From Nostoc paludosum FACHB-159 (GTDB lineage: Bacteria; Cyanobacteriota; Cyanobacteriia; Cyanobacteriales; Nostocaceae): 39,788 nt of DNA. The translations under genes and the position numbers were made by a program. The notes under the pieces are model-generated. The model was not told the origin of the DNA. It did no database searches and saw only the letters and a list, made by a program, of their open reading frames with translations. Shown piece after piece: positions 14,903 to 24,264 of this stretch. Where the stretch lies: the NCBI RefSeq assembly GCF_014698835.1, contig NZ_JACJTU010000059.1, positions 1 through 39,788 of the forward strand, written 5' to 3'. The first letter of the stretch is position 1, and each line of letters begins with the position of its first letter.

Positions 14903-15682
14903 GTGCAGTTCTCACCTGATATTGTGACGCCCCACAGGAGTATAGAAACTTTGCTCAGGCTTTCTTCAGAATCTCCTCTATTTATTGTATTAATCATTAT
15001 TAGTTTTTTAGTAGTAACTTTCTCAACTTGGTTATCATCTCAACCATTTACTTTCAGACCTTTTGGGCTGAGTGATATTATACAACAACTGACACTGCCA
15101 TTATTTATTTCTTTATTGCTAGAGCGTTCTTTAGAAGTTTTTATAACTACTTGGCGAAGCCCATTTATCGAAGAACTGGATATTGAGATTCAGCGACAAA
15201 AAATTATGATTGATGAAAAATTAAAACTAGCCAAACAAAATAAACAAAGTAATATTACTGACATTAAATCTAATCGAGCCAGTATTCTCCCGCCAGAAGG
15301 AATGAGCTTAGAACAACAAATTATCCAAAATTTTATCCAGAGTCAAGAAGAAGTATTATTAGTAGCTAAACCAGAACTTGATGATTTAAATACAAAAGAA
15401 CGCCAAAGAGCAGCCTATAAAGCCGATACGCGAACCATTGCGCTATGGACATCGCTTTTAGTCGGTCTTTTAATCAGTGCGATCGGTGTTCGTTCAATCG
15501 AACCATTGGTAATTATTGATTCAAATAATCAAATACAGTTAGTTATTTTTCGTTCTTTAGATGCATTATTAACAGGAGGTTTAATTGCAGGAGGTAGCGA
15601 GGGAATTCATCAGATAATACAGGTTTTCATCAACTTTATGGAAGCTACATCTCAGCAAATTAAAGACAAGAGATTGCCCTAA
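14903..15682 (+). CDS. Integral membrane protein of unknown function
   Basis: A 259-residue protein starting at GTG. Hydrophobic segments are at about 25-45 (LFIVLIIISFLVVTFSTWL), 60-82, 180-200 (IALWTSLLVGLLISAIGV) and 218-240. Between the second and third lies a charged, probably coiled-coil region (EELDIEIQRQKIMIDEKLKL). I do not recognise the family; similar membrane proteins of unknown role are found in cyanobacteria. The last segment (LTGGLIAGGSEGIHQIIQ) is glycine-rich. The GTG lies one base after AGG, and no good ribosome-binding site is seen, so the start is uncertain. Confidence 0.65.
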   Translation: MQFSPDIVTPHRSIETLLRLSSESPLFIVLIIISFLVVTFSTWLSSQPFTFRPFGLSDIIQQLTLPLFISLLLERSLEVFITTWRSPFIEELDIEIQRQKIMIDEKLKLAKQNKQSNITDIKSNRASILPPEGMSLEQQIIQNFIQSQEEVLLVAKPELDDLNTKERQRAAYKADTRTIALWTSLLVGLLISAIGVRSIEPLVIIDSNNQIQLVIFRSLDALLTGGLIAGGSEGIHQIIQVFINFMEATSQQIKDKRLP

Positions 15683-15776
15683 AAGTAAGTGGGATTAAGA
15701 GAAACGCGATGAACCCAAGTCTTTTCAAGAGTTGGCAGCTAAGAATTATTCTTCTTGTGCTGGTCGTGTTGAAACG

Positions 15777-15980
15777 TCAAGGAAATTCGCTGCAAGAATG
15801 CATGAATCCATCGCGCCTTGAGAGTGTTCTCAACTCGTCTAACTTGCTTGCGGGAAAATCAGCGAGTGACAAACGCTTTTGCATCAAGTTAAAGTGGCTA
15901 TCTGTGCTAATGGCATCTACGGGACAGGCAGCAACACAGAGTTTGCACTCGTTATAGTCTATTAAGAGTTCCCGCCCCAA
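15777..15980 (-). pseudogene. Remnant of a ferredoxin-type 4Fe-4S protein
   Basis: A 67-codon frame contains ELLIDYNECKLCVAACPVDAIS, that is CxxCxxxCP followed by DAI, the second half of a 4Fe-4S ferredoxin motif. One of the four cysteines is missing. In-frame codons extend upstream to about 16000, where a stop occurs. After the motif the sequence resembles no domain. I read this as a decayed fragment. The surrounding 15683-16139 stretch has no other gene I can support. Confidence 0.4.
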
Positions 15981-16139
15981 AGGAGCTTGGTCAAGCCTAA
16001 ATTAGGCGTTGAGATAATCAAGAGCGATCGCGGCAATTATACTGTGATCAAAAATACAATTATTTGTGGATTATCCTGAGCCGCTATATGGTTTTAGTCG
16101 AGCAAACTAGCTTTATAACCGTTGGACAGGAGTCAATTT

Positions 16140-16532
16140 ATGCTTCGTAAAAGACAAGTCTCTCGCGCTTTAGAAAAGGCTGAGCTAAGAGCTGCTGGAT
16201 TAAAGGAAATCGATCCAAATTTAGATTTAGGGAATGGTTGTAGCTTAAAAAACTTAACAGAACTAATTGAAAAATTACGCAGCAAAATGGATGAGTATAA
16301 TAAGCTTTTAGAACTTATTGATGCTATGCGAATTCAGATTAAAGAGTCAGAACAAAAATTAAATGAGATGAGTCAGAGAATGCTGTTGGGAGTGGCTGTG
16401 AAATACGGCAAAGATAGCTGTGAATATATGATGGCGGGAGGCGTGCGTACAAGCGATCGCATCCGCAAAGGCAGGAAAACTCGCAGACGTAACGCACTAA
16501 AAAAATTAGCAGAGGGCGCTCAAACCGCTTAG
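16140..16532 (+). CDS. Coiled-coil protein of unknown function
   Basis: A 130-residue basic protein. Residues from about 40 to 90 (NLTELIEKLRSKMDEYNKLLE, then IDAMRIQIKESEQKLNEM) form a clear coiled coil. The C-terminus is strongly basic (DRIRKGRKTRRRNALKKL), which suggests nucleic-acid contact. The ATG at 16140 has AGGAG seven bases upstream, preferred to the TTG at 16122. It is followed by its own terminator. No named family is recognised. Confidence 0.7.
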   Translation: MLRKRQVSRALEKAELRAAGLKEIDPNLDLGNGCSLKNLTELIEKLRSKMDEYNKLLELIDAMRIQIKESEQKLNEMSQRMLLGVAVKYGKDSCEYMMAGGVRTSDRIRKGRKTRRRNALKKLAEGAQTA

Positions 16533-16565
16533 TATTACTAATATTGCTTTGAGTAAAACAATTTG

Positions 16566-16599
16566 TAGGGGTGCATAGCTATGCACCCCTAATTTTTTT
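16566..16599 (+). terminator. Intrinsic terminator with perfect palindrome
   Basis: TAGGGGTGCATAG (16566-16578) is followed directly by its exact complement (16579-16591) and then a T-rich run. It ends the coiled-coil gene. The palindrome is also of a type dispersed in cyanobacteria. Confidence 0.75.
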
Positions 16600-16650
16600 T
16601 GTAAAATACAATACATAAACTTGAATTTAGTAGTGAAGGAACCAAAAAGC

Positions 16651-17388
16651 ATGGTCGTTTATAGTCCTCAAGCCATCCGTCATATATTGATCGGACTGGG
16701 ATATTTAGCTCCTGAGATCGATCCTAATCCCGATCCTCAATTTGCTCCTTGGAAACGGAATAATAACCCCTTAACGGACGATCCTACCGAAGAAGCCATT
16801 AAAAAGTTTCAAAAACAGTACCCACAAAAACTTGTAGTTAATGGTAACGCTGATGCTCAAACCAGAGAAATACTAGAGGATATAATCAAAGGGCTTCAGA
16901 ATAGATTGAAGTTTCACGGTTTTGCAACCAATACTGAAATTCCTTCCGATCAGCCTTTTTATGGGCCAGCCACTTATAAAGCCGTAAAGAAATTTCAAAA
17001 ATCTCAAGGTTTAACTGAAAATGGTATTGCCAGTGTTGAACAGCGTCAAATTCTCCAGCAACCGACTCTGACACCAAATAAGCCCCAGCCTCAGCCGCAA
17101 ACCAAGCTGATAGATTTGTGGTTGCAATTCAAAAAGAATCCTCAAAATCCTTCTTATATTGCAGCACTAAATAATTTACAACAAAATCTTCCCAAGGATG
17201 TTTTACACAAAGTTACTAATAAATGGAGGGGGACAAACGATCAAAATCCTGAAATTGTCAAGCTGACAAATGTATTCACTTATTATGATGATAACAATCC
17301 CAATCATCGAGATGCACTTAATCACTTACAAAGTCAGATAACCCCAGCCATCTATAAAGAATTTATCGCTCTGTGGAATAAAAAGTAA
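16651..17388 (+). CDS. Peptidoglycan-binding-domain protein
   Basis: A 245-residue protein with two PG_binding_1-type repeats near the N-terminus. The first contains DDPTEEAIKKFQKQYPQKL. The second contains YGPATYKAVKKFQKSQGLTENG, each with the VKKFQ helix and N-G turn. A Pro/Gln linker (about 140-152) leads to a helical C-terminal part of unknown role with two related stretches near NPSYIAALNNLQQNLP and NPNHRDALNHLQSQIT. No signal peptide is visible, which is odd for a cell-wall protein. The ATG at 16651 has AAGGAA upstream, preferred to the TTG at 16621. Confidence 0.8.
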   Translation: MVVYSPQAIRHILIGLGYLAPEIDPNPDPQFAPWKRNNNPLTDDPTEEAIKKFQKQYPQKLVVNGNADAQTREILEDIIKGLQNRLKFHGFATNTEIPSDQPFYGPATYKAVKKFQKSQGLTENGIASVEQRQILQQPTLTPNKPQPQPQTKLIDLWLQFKKNPQNPSYIAALNNLQQNLPKDVLHKVTNKWRGTNDQNPEIVKLTNVFTYYDDNNPNHRDALNHLQSQITPAIYKEFIALWNKK

Positions 17389-17399
17389 ACAAATAATAT

Positions 17400-17428
17400 G
17401 GTGCGTTACGCTCAAAACCTAGCGCACC
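17400..17428. repeat. GGTGCGTTA-type hairpin
   Basis: GGTGCGTTA (17400-17408) pairs with TAGCGCACC (17420-17428) with one G-T pair. It belongs to the same repeat type as 8294-8440. No T-run follows. Confidence 0.45.
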
Positions 17429-17472
17429 TTAATGAATAAATTGATTGTCAAAAAAGTAATATTTAGGCGTTT

Positions 17473-18678
17473 ATGAAAAGTGCGATCGCTGCTCAAACTG
17501 CATTCTTATTTTTATCCTCTATATTACTCGTAGCTTGTAGCAAAACTAGTAATATTAATCCAACAACCAATACATCTAATGTTATTCCCATAGGAATTGC
17601 TTTTGCCCAAACCAGCAATGTAGCATTACTTGGTCAAGAGGGAACCGATGGAGTAAAAATTGCCGAAAAGTATTTTAATCACATAGGAGGTATCAATGGT
17701 AAACCAATTAAATTAGTATTTCAAGATACTGGCGGCGATGAAGCTGGAGCCATTAATGCTTTTCAAACTCTAATTAATCAATATAAAGTCGTTGGCATAA
17801 TTGGCCCTACTCTATCACAACAAGCTTTTAGTGCTAACCCCATAGCAGAGCGCAATCGAGTTCCAGTAATTGGAGCATCAAATACAGCTCAAGGCATTCC
17901 CGAAATTGGTGATTATGTTGCCCGTGTTTCTTCATCTGTAGCTGTGGTTGCTCCTTATTCCGTGAAAGCTGCACTCAAACAAAATCCTCAAATCAAAAGA
18001 GTAGCAGTATTCTACGCTCAAAATGATGCTTTCAATAAATCAGAAACTGACATTTTTCAAAAAACAGTTAAAGATTTAGGATTGAATTTAGTCACAGTAC
18101 AAAAATTTCAAACTACAGATACAGACTTTCAAGCTCAAGCCAGTGATGCTATTAATTTAAAACCAGATTTAGTAATTATATCGGGGTTAGCAGTAGATGG
18201 AGGTAATTTAGTTAAACAATTACGAGAACTTGGTTATAAAGGAATAATTATTGGTGGCAACGGTTTTAATACATCCCATATATTTTCTGTGTGTAGGGCG
18301 CTTTGTGAGGGCGTGATTGTTGCTCAAGCTTATAGTCCTGTATATCCTAGCCAAATTAACACAATATTTCGCAAAGCTTATATAGAACAATATCAAAGAG
18401 AACCACCCCAAGTTAGCGCCCAAGCTTTTGCAGCAATGCAGGTATATGTAGAAGCTCTCCAATCTTTAGATAAAAAAACTGAAATTAACAAATTAACGTT
18501 GCCACAGTTGCGTACACAATTGAATCAGGAGTTATTAAAAGGAAGATATCAAACTCCTCTTGGGGAAATTGCTTTTACACCAGCAGGTGATGTGATTCAA
18601 AAAGAGTTTTATGTTGCACAATTGAAGATGGAACCAAACGGCATTAAAGGTAAATTTTCATTCTTAAACATAAAATAA
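17473..18678 (+). CDS. ABC transporter substrate-binding lipoprotein, LivK/branched-chain amino acid type
   Basis: A 401-residue Peripla_BP_6 protein. The N-terminus is a lipoprotein signal peptide with lipobox LVAC (Cys near residue 22). The mature part shows the family start IPIGIAFAQTSN, GQEGTDGVKIAEKYFNHIGGI, IGPTLSQQAFSANPIAERN and VIGASNTAQGIPEIGDYVAR. Such proteins bind amino acids, urea or amides outside the inner membrane and deliver them to an ABC permease. No permease or ATPase gene is adjacent, so it is an orphan receptor here. It is convergent with the phosphotransferase gene that follows. Confidence 0.88.
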   Translation: MKSAIAAQTAFLFLSSILLVACSKTSNINPTTNTSNVIPIGIAFAQTSNVALLGQEGTDGVKIAEKYFNHIGGINGKPIKLVFQDTGGDEAGAINAFQTLINQYKVVGIIGPTLSQQAFSANPIAERNRVPVIGASNTAQGIPEIGDYVARVSSSVAVVAPYSVKAALKQNPQIKRVAVFYAQNDAFNKSETDIFQKTVKDLGLNLVTVQKFQTTDTDFQAQASDAINLKPDLVIISGLAVDGGNLVKQLRELGYKGIIIGGNGFNTSHIFSVCRALCEGVIVAQAYSPVYPSQINTIFRKAYIEQYQREPPQVSAQAFAAMQVYVEALQSLDKKTEINKLTLPQLRTQLNQELLKGRYQTPLGEIAFTPAGDVIQKEFYVAQLKMEPNGIKGKFSFLNIK

Positions 18679-18728
18679 ATAAAGATTAATCCTCAATATT
18701 TAAAATCCAATGAAAGTAATTTTCGGCT

Positions 18729-21347
18729 TTAATATAGGATTTCTATATAGCCTTCTGTTCCATTAACCCGAATTCTCTGTCCGTCATCGATCAGTTTGGT
18801 AGCACTTTCTACTCCGACAACTGCACTTATGCCATATTCACGTGCGATAACTGCTCCATGAGTCATCAGTCCACCAACTTCGGTGACTAGACCTTTTATA
18901 GATACAAACAATGGTGTCCAGCTAGGGTCAGTAAAGGAGGTGACTAATATATCTCCATCTTCTAGATCGGCATCTTCCATGTTTAAGATGACACGTGCTC
19001 GTCCTTCTATAACTCCGGAGGAAACAGGTAGACCTACAATAGCTTCGGCTGGGAGATTTTCCCGTTTGTACCGACCTGCAATGATTTCACCATCAGAGGT
19101 GATAACACGTGGGGGAGTTAGTTTTTTATATAATTTGTACTCGTCTTTTCGTTTACTGATAATCTGGTAATCAAGTTTATTTGTGCATACGACTTCACGA
19201 AGTTCTTCAAAAGTGAGATAGTATATATCTTCTTTTTCATAGATAACGCCCGCTTGTACGAGTTGTTCGGCTTCTTTGAGTAAAGCCTGCTTATAAACGA
19301 AGTAGCGATTAACTATGCCGTATTTTGGGTATTCACGATAACCGATGAAATTCCGGATTAGACCGATCATTCGTTTTGTCTGTTCGGCCTTTTGTTCACC
19401 ATCCGGTAATTGCTTCAATCGATCTAATAACTCTTGTTCTTTTTTCAAAGCCGACTGTCGCCCTTGCTCAAATTTCCGATCGCTGGCATTAGGCTCAAAG
19501 TTTTTGATGTTACTGAGAATCAGGGGGACAAGTGTACTTGGTTTTTCACTCCAACGAGTTTTAGTAATATCGATTTCTCCGGCACATCGCATTCCGTATT
19601 TCTTGAGATAAGCAGAGATAGCGTCTTGGGCTTCCTTTCCACCATCAAACTTAACCAGTTCATCCAAAAAGCTATCATCTTTTACATGTTGTAAATAATT
19701 AATTACTTCAGGATAAGGACGAATCACATCTGCGACATCCAATAGTTCCAGACCCATAGACGAAGTAATATTGTTGGGTACAGATTGAGAAAGCGTGTCT
19801 GCTACGTTTTTTTCATCTAACCACTCCTTCATCTTTTCATTGATCCATGATGAAGCATTCATAGCAGTCATAATCACACCGAAACTTTGTGGATCGAATA
19901 AACTCTTCTTTAATTTCTGGATATCTTCCAGAATAAAATCAATTAGATCCAATCCTGATTTCGTTTGGATGTTATGTTTTAAATCGTCTATCGACACTTG
20001 ATTACTCTTAATTAAATCAGAAACGATTGTCGGATCGTATTCGTTTAGTGTTTGAAAATCCGCAGGCGATGGAGATTTATTGCTTTTACCGGAATCCAGT
20101 TCTTTTTTATCATTTGGTAACGATTGTATAAAATCTCCTCGCTCTATGATGCTCATAAGTGCGTCTTTTATGAGCGGTTCGGATTTTCCCAAGACATCTA
20201 CTATAATTTCTCTTCTAACAGGTGAAGCCAGATCGGGTGTGATATCAACAAACAACCTTCCACCAGCTTTATACATAGGTCGAGCAGCTGTTAACTGAAA
20301 TAAAGACAATCCCAATGGTTTCATAGGGTCAGTCATCATTTGTTGATGACCGACAGATACATAGACGTGATTTTGGCGATCGCTCGCTTCAGGAATGGGA
20401 TATAAAGTCGTGATGGGGCGACTCTGGACAATATGAAATGTGTCATCAACCAAACACCATTCGATGTCCTGGGGGCAGCCGAAATGTTCTTCAATCTTCC
20501 TACCGATGCGCTCAAGCTGTAAAATCTGCTCATCCGTTAGCGCTTGCCTGTTCTGTCTGTGTGGTTCAATCTCCTGTTCTTTCGTACCGCCATCTTTTAA
20601 GGCGTAAATAGCCAGTTTCTTGGGGGATATCTTCTTATCGATAACCTTGCCGTTACACACTTTATAGATATCAGCATTCACAATGCCTCTGACCATAGCC
20701 TCACCAAGTCCGAAGCTAGCATCAATGGATAACACCTTCCTATTACAATTGACGGGATCGGCAGTAAACAAAATTCCTGCTACCTGCCCAAAGACCATCT
20801 TCTGAACAACCACAGACAGGTGGACTTTACGGTGGTCGAAGCCATTTTGAAGGCGGTAAATTACTGCTCTTTCGGTAAATAGCGATGCCCAGCACTTGCT
20901 GATATGCTGAGAGATTGCCTCCTTTCCAATAATGTTCAAATACGTATCCTGCTGGCCTGCAAAGGAGTCCGTCGGTAAATCCTCTGCTGTTGCGCTGGAT
21001 CTTACTGCATAGGCATTTTTTTCTCCAAGCCTGGAGAGGAGGCTGGCGATCTCTTCATTAATGTCTTCAGGGATAGTTATCCCTTCGATGAAAGAGCGAA
21101 TCTCACCGCTAAGTTCACTGATTTTATGCCGGTCTTCCACCAATAGATGCGATAACTGAGCAAGTAATTCGTTAATCGACGGCGTTTCCCCAATGATTCT
21201 TTTAAAAGCTTCAGTAGAAATACAAAAGCCATCCGGTACGTGGATTCCCTCAATCCTAGATAGTTCCCCCAGGTTGGCACCTTTGCCCCCAACAACCTTG
21301 AGTTTTGTTTTGTCAATATCTTGAAAACAAAGGACAAATGAACTCAT
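18729..21347 (-). CDS. rph: Rifampicin phosphotransferase-type enzyme
   Basis: An 872-residue protein with the domain order of rifamycin phosphotransferases. An ATP-grasp domain comes first (VVGGKGANLGELSRIEG, then YAVRSSATAEDLPTDSFAGQ), up to about residue 315. A large helical substrate domain follows. A short swivelling His domain at the C-terminus holds GGLMTHGAVIAREYG, whose His830 would carry the phosphate. PEP synthases share the first and last modules but have a C-terminal TIM barrel, which is absent here. The family uses ATP to phosphorylate rifamycins at the C21 hydroxyl and inactivates them; the natural substrate in this organism is unknown. The ribosome-binding site GGAAGG is strong. 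It lies 124 bp downstream of a methyltransferase on the same strand. Confidence 0.85.
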   Translation of the reverse strand: MSSFVLCFQDIDKTKLKVVGGKGANLGELSRIEGIHVPDGFCISTEAFKRIIGETPSINELLAQLSHLLVEDRHKISELSGEIRSFIEGITIPEDINEEIASLLSRLGEKNAYAVRSSATAEDLPTDSFAGQQDTYLNIIGKEAISQHISKCWASLFTERAVIYRLQNGFDHRKVHLSVVVQKMVFGQVAGILFTADPVNCNRKVLSIDASFGLGEAMVRGIVNADIYKVCNGKVIDKKISPKKLAIYALKDGGTKEQEIEPHRQNRQALTDEQILQLERIGRKIEEHFGCPQDIEWCLVDDTFHIVQSRPITTLYPIPEASDRQNHVYVSVGHQQMMTDPMKPLGLSLFQLTAARPMYKAGGRLFVDITPDLASPVRREIIVDVLGKSEPLIKDALMSIIERGDFIQSLPNDKKELDSGKSNKSPSPADFQTLNEYDPTIVSDLIKSNQVSIDDLKHNIQTKSGLDLIDFILEDIQKLKKSLFDPQSFGVIMTAMNASSWINEKMKEWLDEKNVADTLSQSVPNNITSSMGLELLDVADVIRPYPEVINYLQHVKDDSFLDELVKFDGGKEAQDAISAYLKKYGMRCAGEIDITKTRWSEKPSTLVPLILSNIKNFEPNASDRKFEQGRQSALKKEQELLDRLKQLPDGEQKAEQTKRMIGLIRNFIGYREYPKYGIVNRYFVYKQALLKEAEQLVQAGVIYEKEDIYYLTFEELREVVCTNKLDYQIISKRKDEYKLYKKLTPPRVITSDGEIIAGRYKRENLPAEAIVGLPVSSGVIEGRARVILNMEDADLEDGDILVTSFTDPSWTPLFVSIKGLVTEVGGLMTHGAVIAREYGISAVVGVESATKLIDDGQRIRVNGTEGYIEILY

Positions 21348-21471
21348 GAGTTTCCTTCCTTTGGCAATTCATACTTTGGTAATTTTAACTGCATCACAAA
21401 CGATCGACTCTCGACAATCTGTGTGTATGGGCATTGTTATACGGCGATCGCGAAGTGTGCCAAATGGAAAG

Positions 21472-22221
21472 CTATTTTATACAGGTAATGCCTACCATAT
21501 CGGGATAGTCAATGTAGTCCTGCCAGAACTCAAAGCCAAATTTCTGTATGCCTTCAGGACTGATTGTTGGTTGATGCCAGCAGATCTCTTTAAAACCAGC
21601 ACTCATCAAGGCCCATTCATAAGTCGCTTTGCTGAGGTAGTAGTTGTCAAAACTGATACTGATAGACTCGCCGTCATCAAGAATTGTTAATGTTAAAGTT
21701 ATGGGAGTACCTTCCTTAAGCGACTGGGCACATTTTCTAGAAATGCCATATTTCTCATGTTTATGATAAAACTCTCTTGGCAGTTCTAAATTATTGTTCA
21801 AACCGACAAATCGACCACCAGGTTTGAGATGAATTGCTATGGCCTGACACATTTTGAGTAGTTGCTCTTTACTTGAAGCGTAATTCAGCAAGTAGGAGGA
21901 TAACACAAGATCGAAGCTGCCAAGAGAACCAACTTCGGTGACATCACCGATAATATATTCAATTTTCTTGGGATCGGAGGCTTCTTCAAGTCTTGCCAGT
22001 TCTATCATTTTTGAGGAAATATCCACACCAACCAAACGTGCAGCGCCATTTAGCTTAAGCAATCGTGTGAAAAATCCTTCTCCACAAGCTAGATCGAGGA
22101 TTGATTTCCCGGCAACATCTCCGATGAGATTTAAGTATGTATATGCCTCACCATACAAGCGATAAGGCAATTTGTTAAGTTTTTGAAACTGGAGAGCTAT
22201 ATCATCATACACAGCTGCCAT
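21472..22221 (-). CDS. Class I SAM-dependent methyltransferase, ToxA-like
   Basis: A 249-residue methyltransferase. SAM motif I is ILDLACGEGFFTRLL; VGVDISSKMIELAR follows, then IGDVTEVG and the acidic FDLVLSSYLLNYA, and HLKPGGRFVGLNNN. The N-terminal YDDIALQFQKLNKLPYRLY and the general pattern resemble small-molecule methyltransferases annotated as toxoflavin synthase-like. The ribosome-binding site GAGGTG precedes the ATG. It is upstream of the rifampicin-phosphotransferase-type gene with a 124-bp gap, so co-transcription is possible. The substrate is unknown. Confidence 0.8.
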   Translation of the reverse strand: MAAVYDDIALQFQKLNKLPYRLYGEAYTYLNLIGDVAGKSILDLACGEGFFTRLLKLNGAARLVGVDISSKMIELARLEEASDPKKIEYIIGDVTEVGSLGSFDLVLSSYLLNYASSKEQLLKMCQAIAIHLKPGGRFVGLNNNLELPREFYHKHEKYGISRKCAQSLKEGTPITLTLTILDDGESISISFDNYYLSKATYEWALMSAGFKEICWHQPTISPEGIQKFGFEFWQDYIDYPDMVGITCIK

Positions 22222-22468
22222 TTTTTCACCTCAGTTGCAAGTTTTTTATTAAAGGATGTCTGATACAGTTGGGTCTCGTTGTTTTAAATTACGATACACT
22301 TATTGACCAAGTTTAAACTTCGAGTAGAAAAGCTATGAAATCAGGATAGTGGTAAATATGAATTTGACTGTCTCAAAACTGATGTCAGCCTCTAGACCTA
22401 CTTACCCCAATTGCGGTTCTCAACACACTATCAAAAGTCAATAACCCGCCGCTAAATCCTGTTCGGTG

Positions 22469-23845
22469 TTACATATTGGGACAAGTTGGCATATCATCTC
22501 CAACGAGTAGCCTTGCGAGACTGGGCAATGCCTCACCGTAAGTTGGGTGAATGTGAACCGATTGTTCGAGTACCTGCCACGTTGCTTTAGCTTCCATCAG
22601 CGACAAAAAGACATGCACAAGTTCAGCCGTTTCGTAGCCAACCAGCGTTGCTCCTAAAATCAAATTTGTGTGGGTGTCGATGACCATGCGGTAGAAACCC
22701 AAATCGTGCCCCCATTCAATGCTACGAGCGATATGAGCCATCGGCAGGGTGACTTCACGGGCAGCAATGCCCTGTTTCTGAGCCTGCTCTAACGTCATCC
22801 CCACCCGGCCCACTTGCGGCTCAGTGTAGACGGCATAGCCTAACACGCGATCGTTGCGCGTCCGGTGTTCGCCACACAGAATTGCTTTCAAGCGCCGATA
22901 GTCCTCCCAAGAAACATGGGTAAAAGCAGGCTGCTTGGCAACGTCTCCGATCGCATAAATTCCAGAATGACTCGTTTGAAATTGCTCATCGATTTTAATA
23001 AAACCCTGGGCATCTAATTCAACGCCTGTCACCGCAGAATTTAATGTTTGAGTATTCGGTTTGCGCCCAGTCGCAATCAGCAATGCTTCTCCATCAAGTA
23101 CTTCACCATTGTTCAGCGTTAAGGTAAACACACCGTTAGTGTAAGCAACCTGCTGAACCGTCACATTGAAATGCAGCCCTATTCCGTCTTGTCTAAAAGC
23201 ATCAGCAAGCACAGCACTGACATCAGATTCTTCTTGAGCTAGCAGGCGATCGCCCCGCACAATTAATTCGACTTGGCTCCCTAAACGTGCCATTCCCTGC
23301 CCTAACTCCAGGGCAATATAGCCACCGCCGACCACGAGCAACCGGGGCGGAATCTGCTGTAAATCAAAGAAATTTCGGTTGGTGAGATAAGGCGTTCCAG
23401 CTAAACCAGGAATCTCAGGAATATTAGAGGATGTTCCTGTGTTGATAACAGCGATCGGAGCCTGCACAGTCACACCGCCTCCACTCACAGTTCGTTCTCC
23501 GGTGAAAACAGCTTCAGCGCAGATGACTCGAACCCCTGCACTCTCTAGTCGCCCCTTGGTACCCTGGTTAAACTGGCTGCGAATACTACGCACACGCTCC
23601 ATCACCGCAGAAAAATCGACTTCAACCTGCGCGTGTATGCCTAACTTTGCCGCTTGCCCTGCGCGACCTGCGGCATGGGCAGCGGCTAGAAAGGCTTTAG
23701 AAGGTGTGCAACCATAGTTTATGCAACTGCCTCCCAATGCATCGCGCTCAAATAGAACGACGTTTCGACCTGCTTTGGCAAAGTCAGCTGCGAGTGGAAC
23801 TCCCCCCTGACCACTTCCAATTACAATTACATCTGCTGTTTCCAT
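22469..23845 (-). CDS. FAD/NAD(P)-dependent disulfide oxidoreductase, MerA/Lpd-like
   Basis: A 458-residue class I flavoprotein disulfide reductase. The FAD-binding start is DVIVIGSGQGGVPLA. The redox-active pair is Cys41/Cys46 in GGSCINYGCTPSK. NAD(P) binding is in LLVVGGGYIALELGQ, and a second FAD contact is YAIGDV. The C-terminal catalytic His433-Glu438 pair is in HIHPTYGEAL. This resembles mercuric reductase and dihydrolipoamide dehydrogenase, but the MerA C-terminal Cys-Cys pair is absent (only TCPNM), so mercury reduction is doubtful. The DNA is visibly GC-richer than its neighbours, suggesting transfer. A gene remnant ends two bases upstream. Confidence 0.85.
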   Translation of the reverse strand: METADVIVIGSGQGGVPLAADFAKAGRNVVLFERDALGGSCINYGCTPSKAFLAAAHAAGRAGQAAKLGIHAQVEVDFSAVMERVRSIRSQFNQGTKGRLESAGVRVICAEAVFTGERTVSGGGVTVQAPIAVINTGTSSNIPEIPGLAGTPYLTNRNFFDLQQIPPRLLVVGGGYIALELGQGMARLGSQVELIVRGDRLLAQEESDVSAVLADAFRQDGIGLHFNVTVQQVAYTNGVFTLTLNNGEVLDGEALLIATGRKPNTQTLNSAVTGVELDAQGFIKIDEQFQTSHSGIYAIGDVAKQPAFTHVSWEDYRRLKAILCGEHRTRNDRVLGYAVYTEPQVGRVGMTLEQAQKQGIAAREVTLPMAHIARSIEWGHDLGFYRMVIDTHTNLILGATLVGYETAELVHVFLSLMEAKATWQVLEQSVHIHPTYGEALPSLARLLVGDDMPTCPNM

Positions 23846-23847
23846 GA

Positions 23848-23958
23848 TTACCTCTGTTGATAGCTGGCCATTACAATTTGTCGAGTCCGACTGGTTTTAA
23901 TTAAATCCGCTGCCTTCTCGCCAATCATGTTGGTAGTGCGATAAGGGACATCCAAGAA
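23848..23958 (-). pseudogene. C-terminal fragment of an unknown gene
   Basis: An open frame, bounded upstream by a stop, reads LDVPYRTTNMIGEKAADLIK and on to a TAA at 23850-23848, two bases before the oxidoreductase start. Its position and the AGAGG it supplies as ribosome-binding site suggest it was the last part of an upstream operon gene. The family is not recognised. Confidence 0.35.
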
Positions 23959-23979
23959 TTAAATTACTCAATTTCTACA

Positions 23980-24171
23980 TCAAACACTAGTATCCAATTT
24001 CCTCTCCTTCTGCTCCCCCAAGCGATTGATTATTTTTTTATTTGGAAGTCCCTTTTCCAGATACAGCACACCAACAAGTTTACTTTGATTCAACAGCGGC
24101 AAACAAAAAAGTGATTTCGTTTGATTCTGCTGAATATATGGCTCATTGATAAAATTACCTTCTAAAATCAA
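23980..24171 (-). pseudogene. GAF-domain fragment
   Basis: A 63-codon frame contains NQTKSLFCLPLLNQSKLVGV followed by LYLE. This is the typical middle of GAF domains found in cyanobacterial sensor kinases and giant signalling ATPases. Neither the start nor the end of the domain is complete, and no kinase follows. It is a relic. Confidence 0.6.
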
Positions 24172-24264
24172 GCAATGCTTGGCAGTTACCTTTCTTGTTA
24201 GTTAATCTTTTCGCTAAATTTCAGGATAGTTTGCCAAATCGATAGCCCAGTTCAAATAAAAGTA

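Noticed and set aside
15709..15957. 82-codon plus-strand frame
   Set aside because: It overlaps the ferredoxin-like remnant on the other strand, which has a recognisable motif; this frame has none.
18729..21347. Phosphoenolpyruvate synthase
   Set aside because: The C-terminal TIM-barrel of PpsA is absent; the protein ends 42 residues after the phosphohistidine.
22469..23845. True mercuric reductase
   Set aside because: No HMA domain and no C-terminal Cys-Cys pair; no mer genes nearby.
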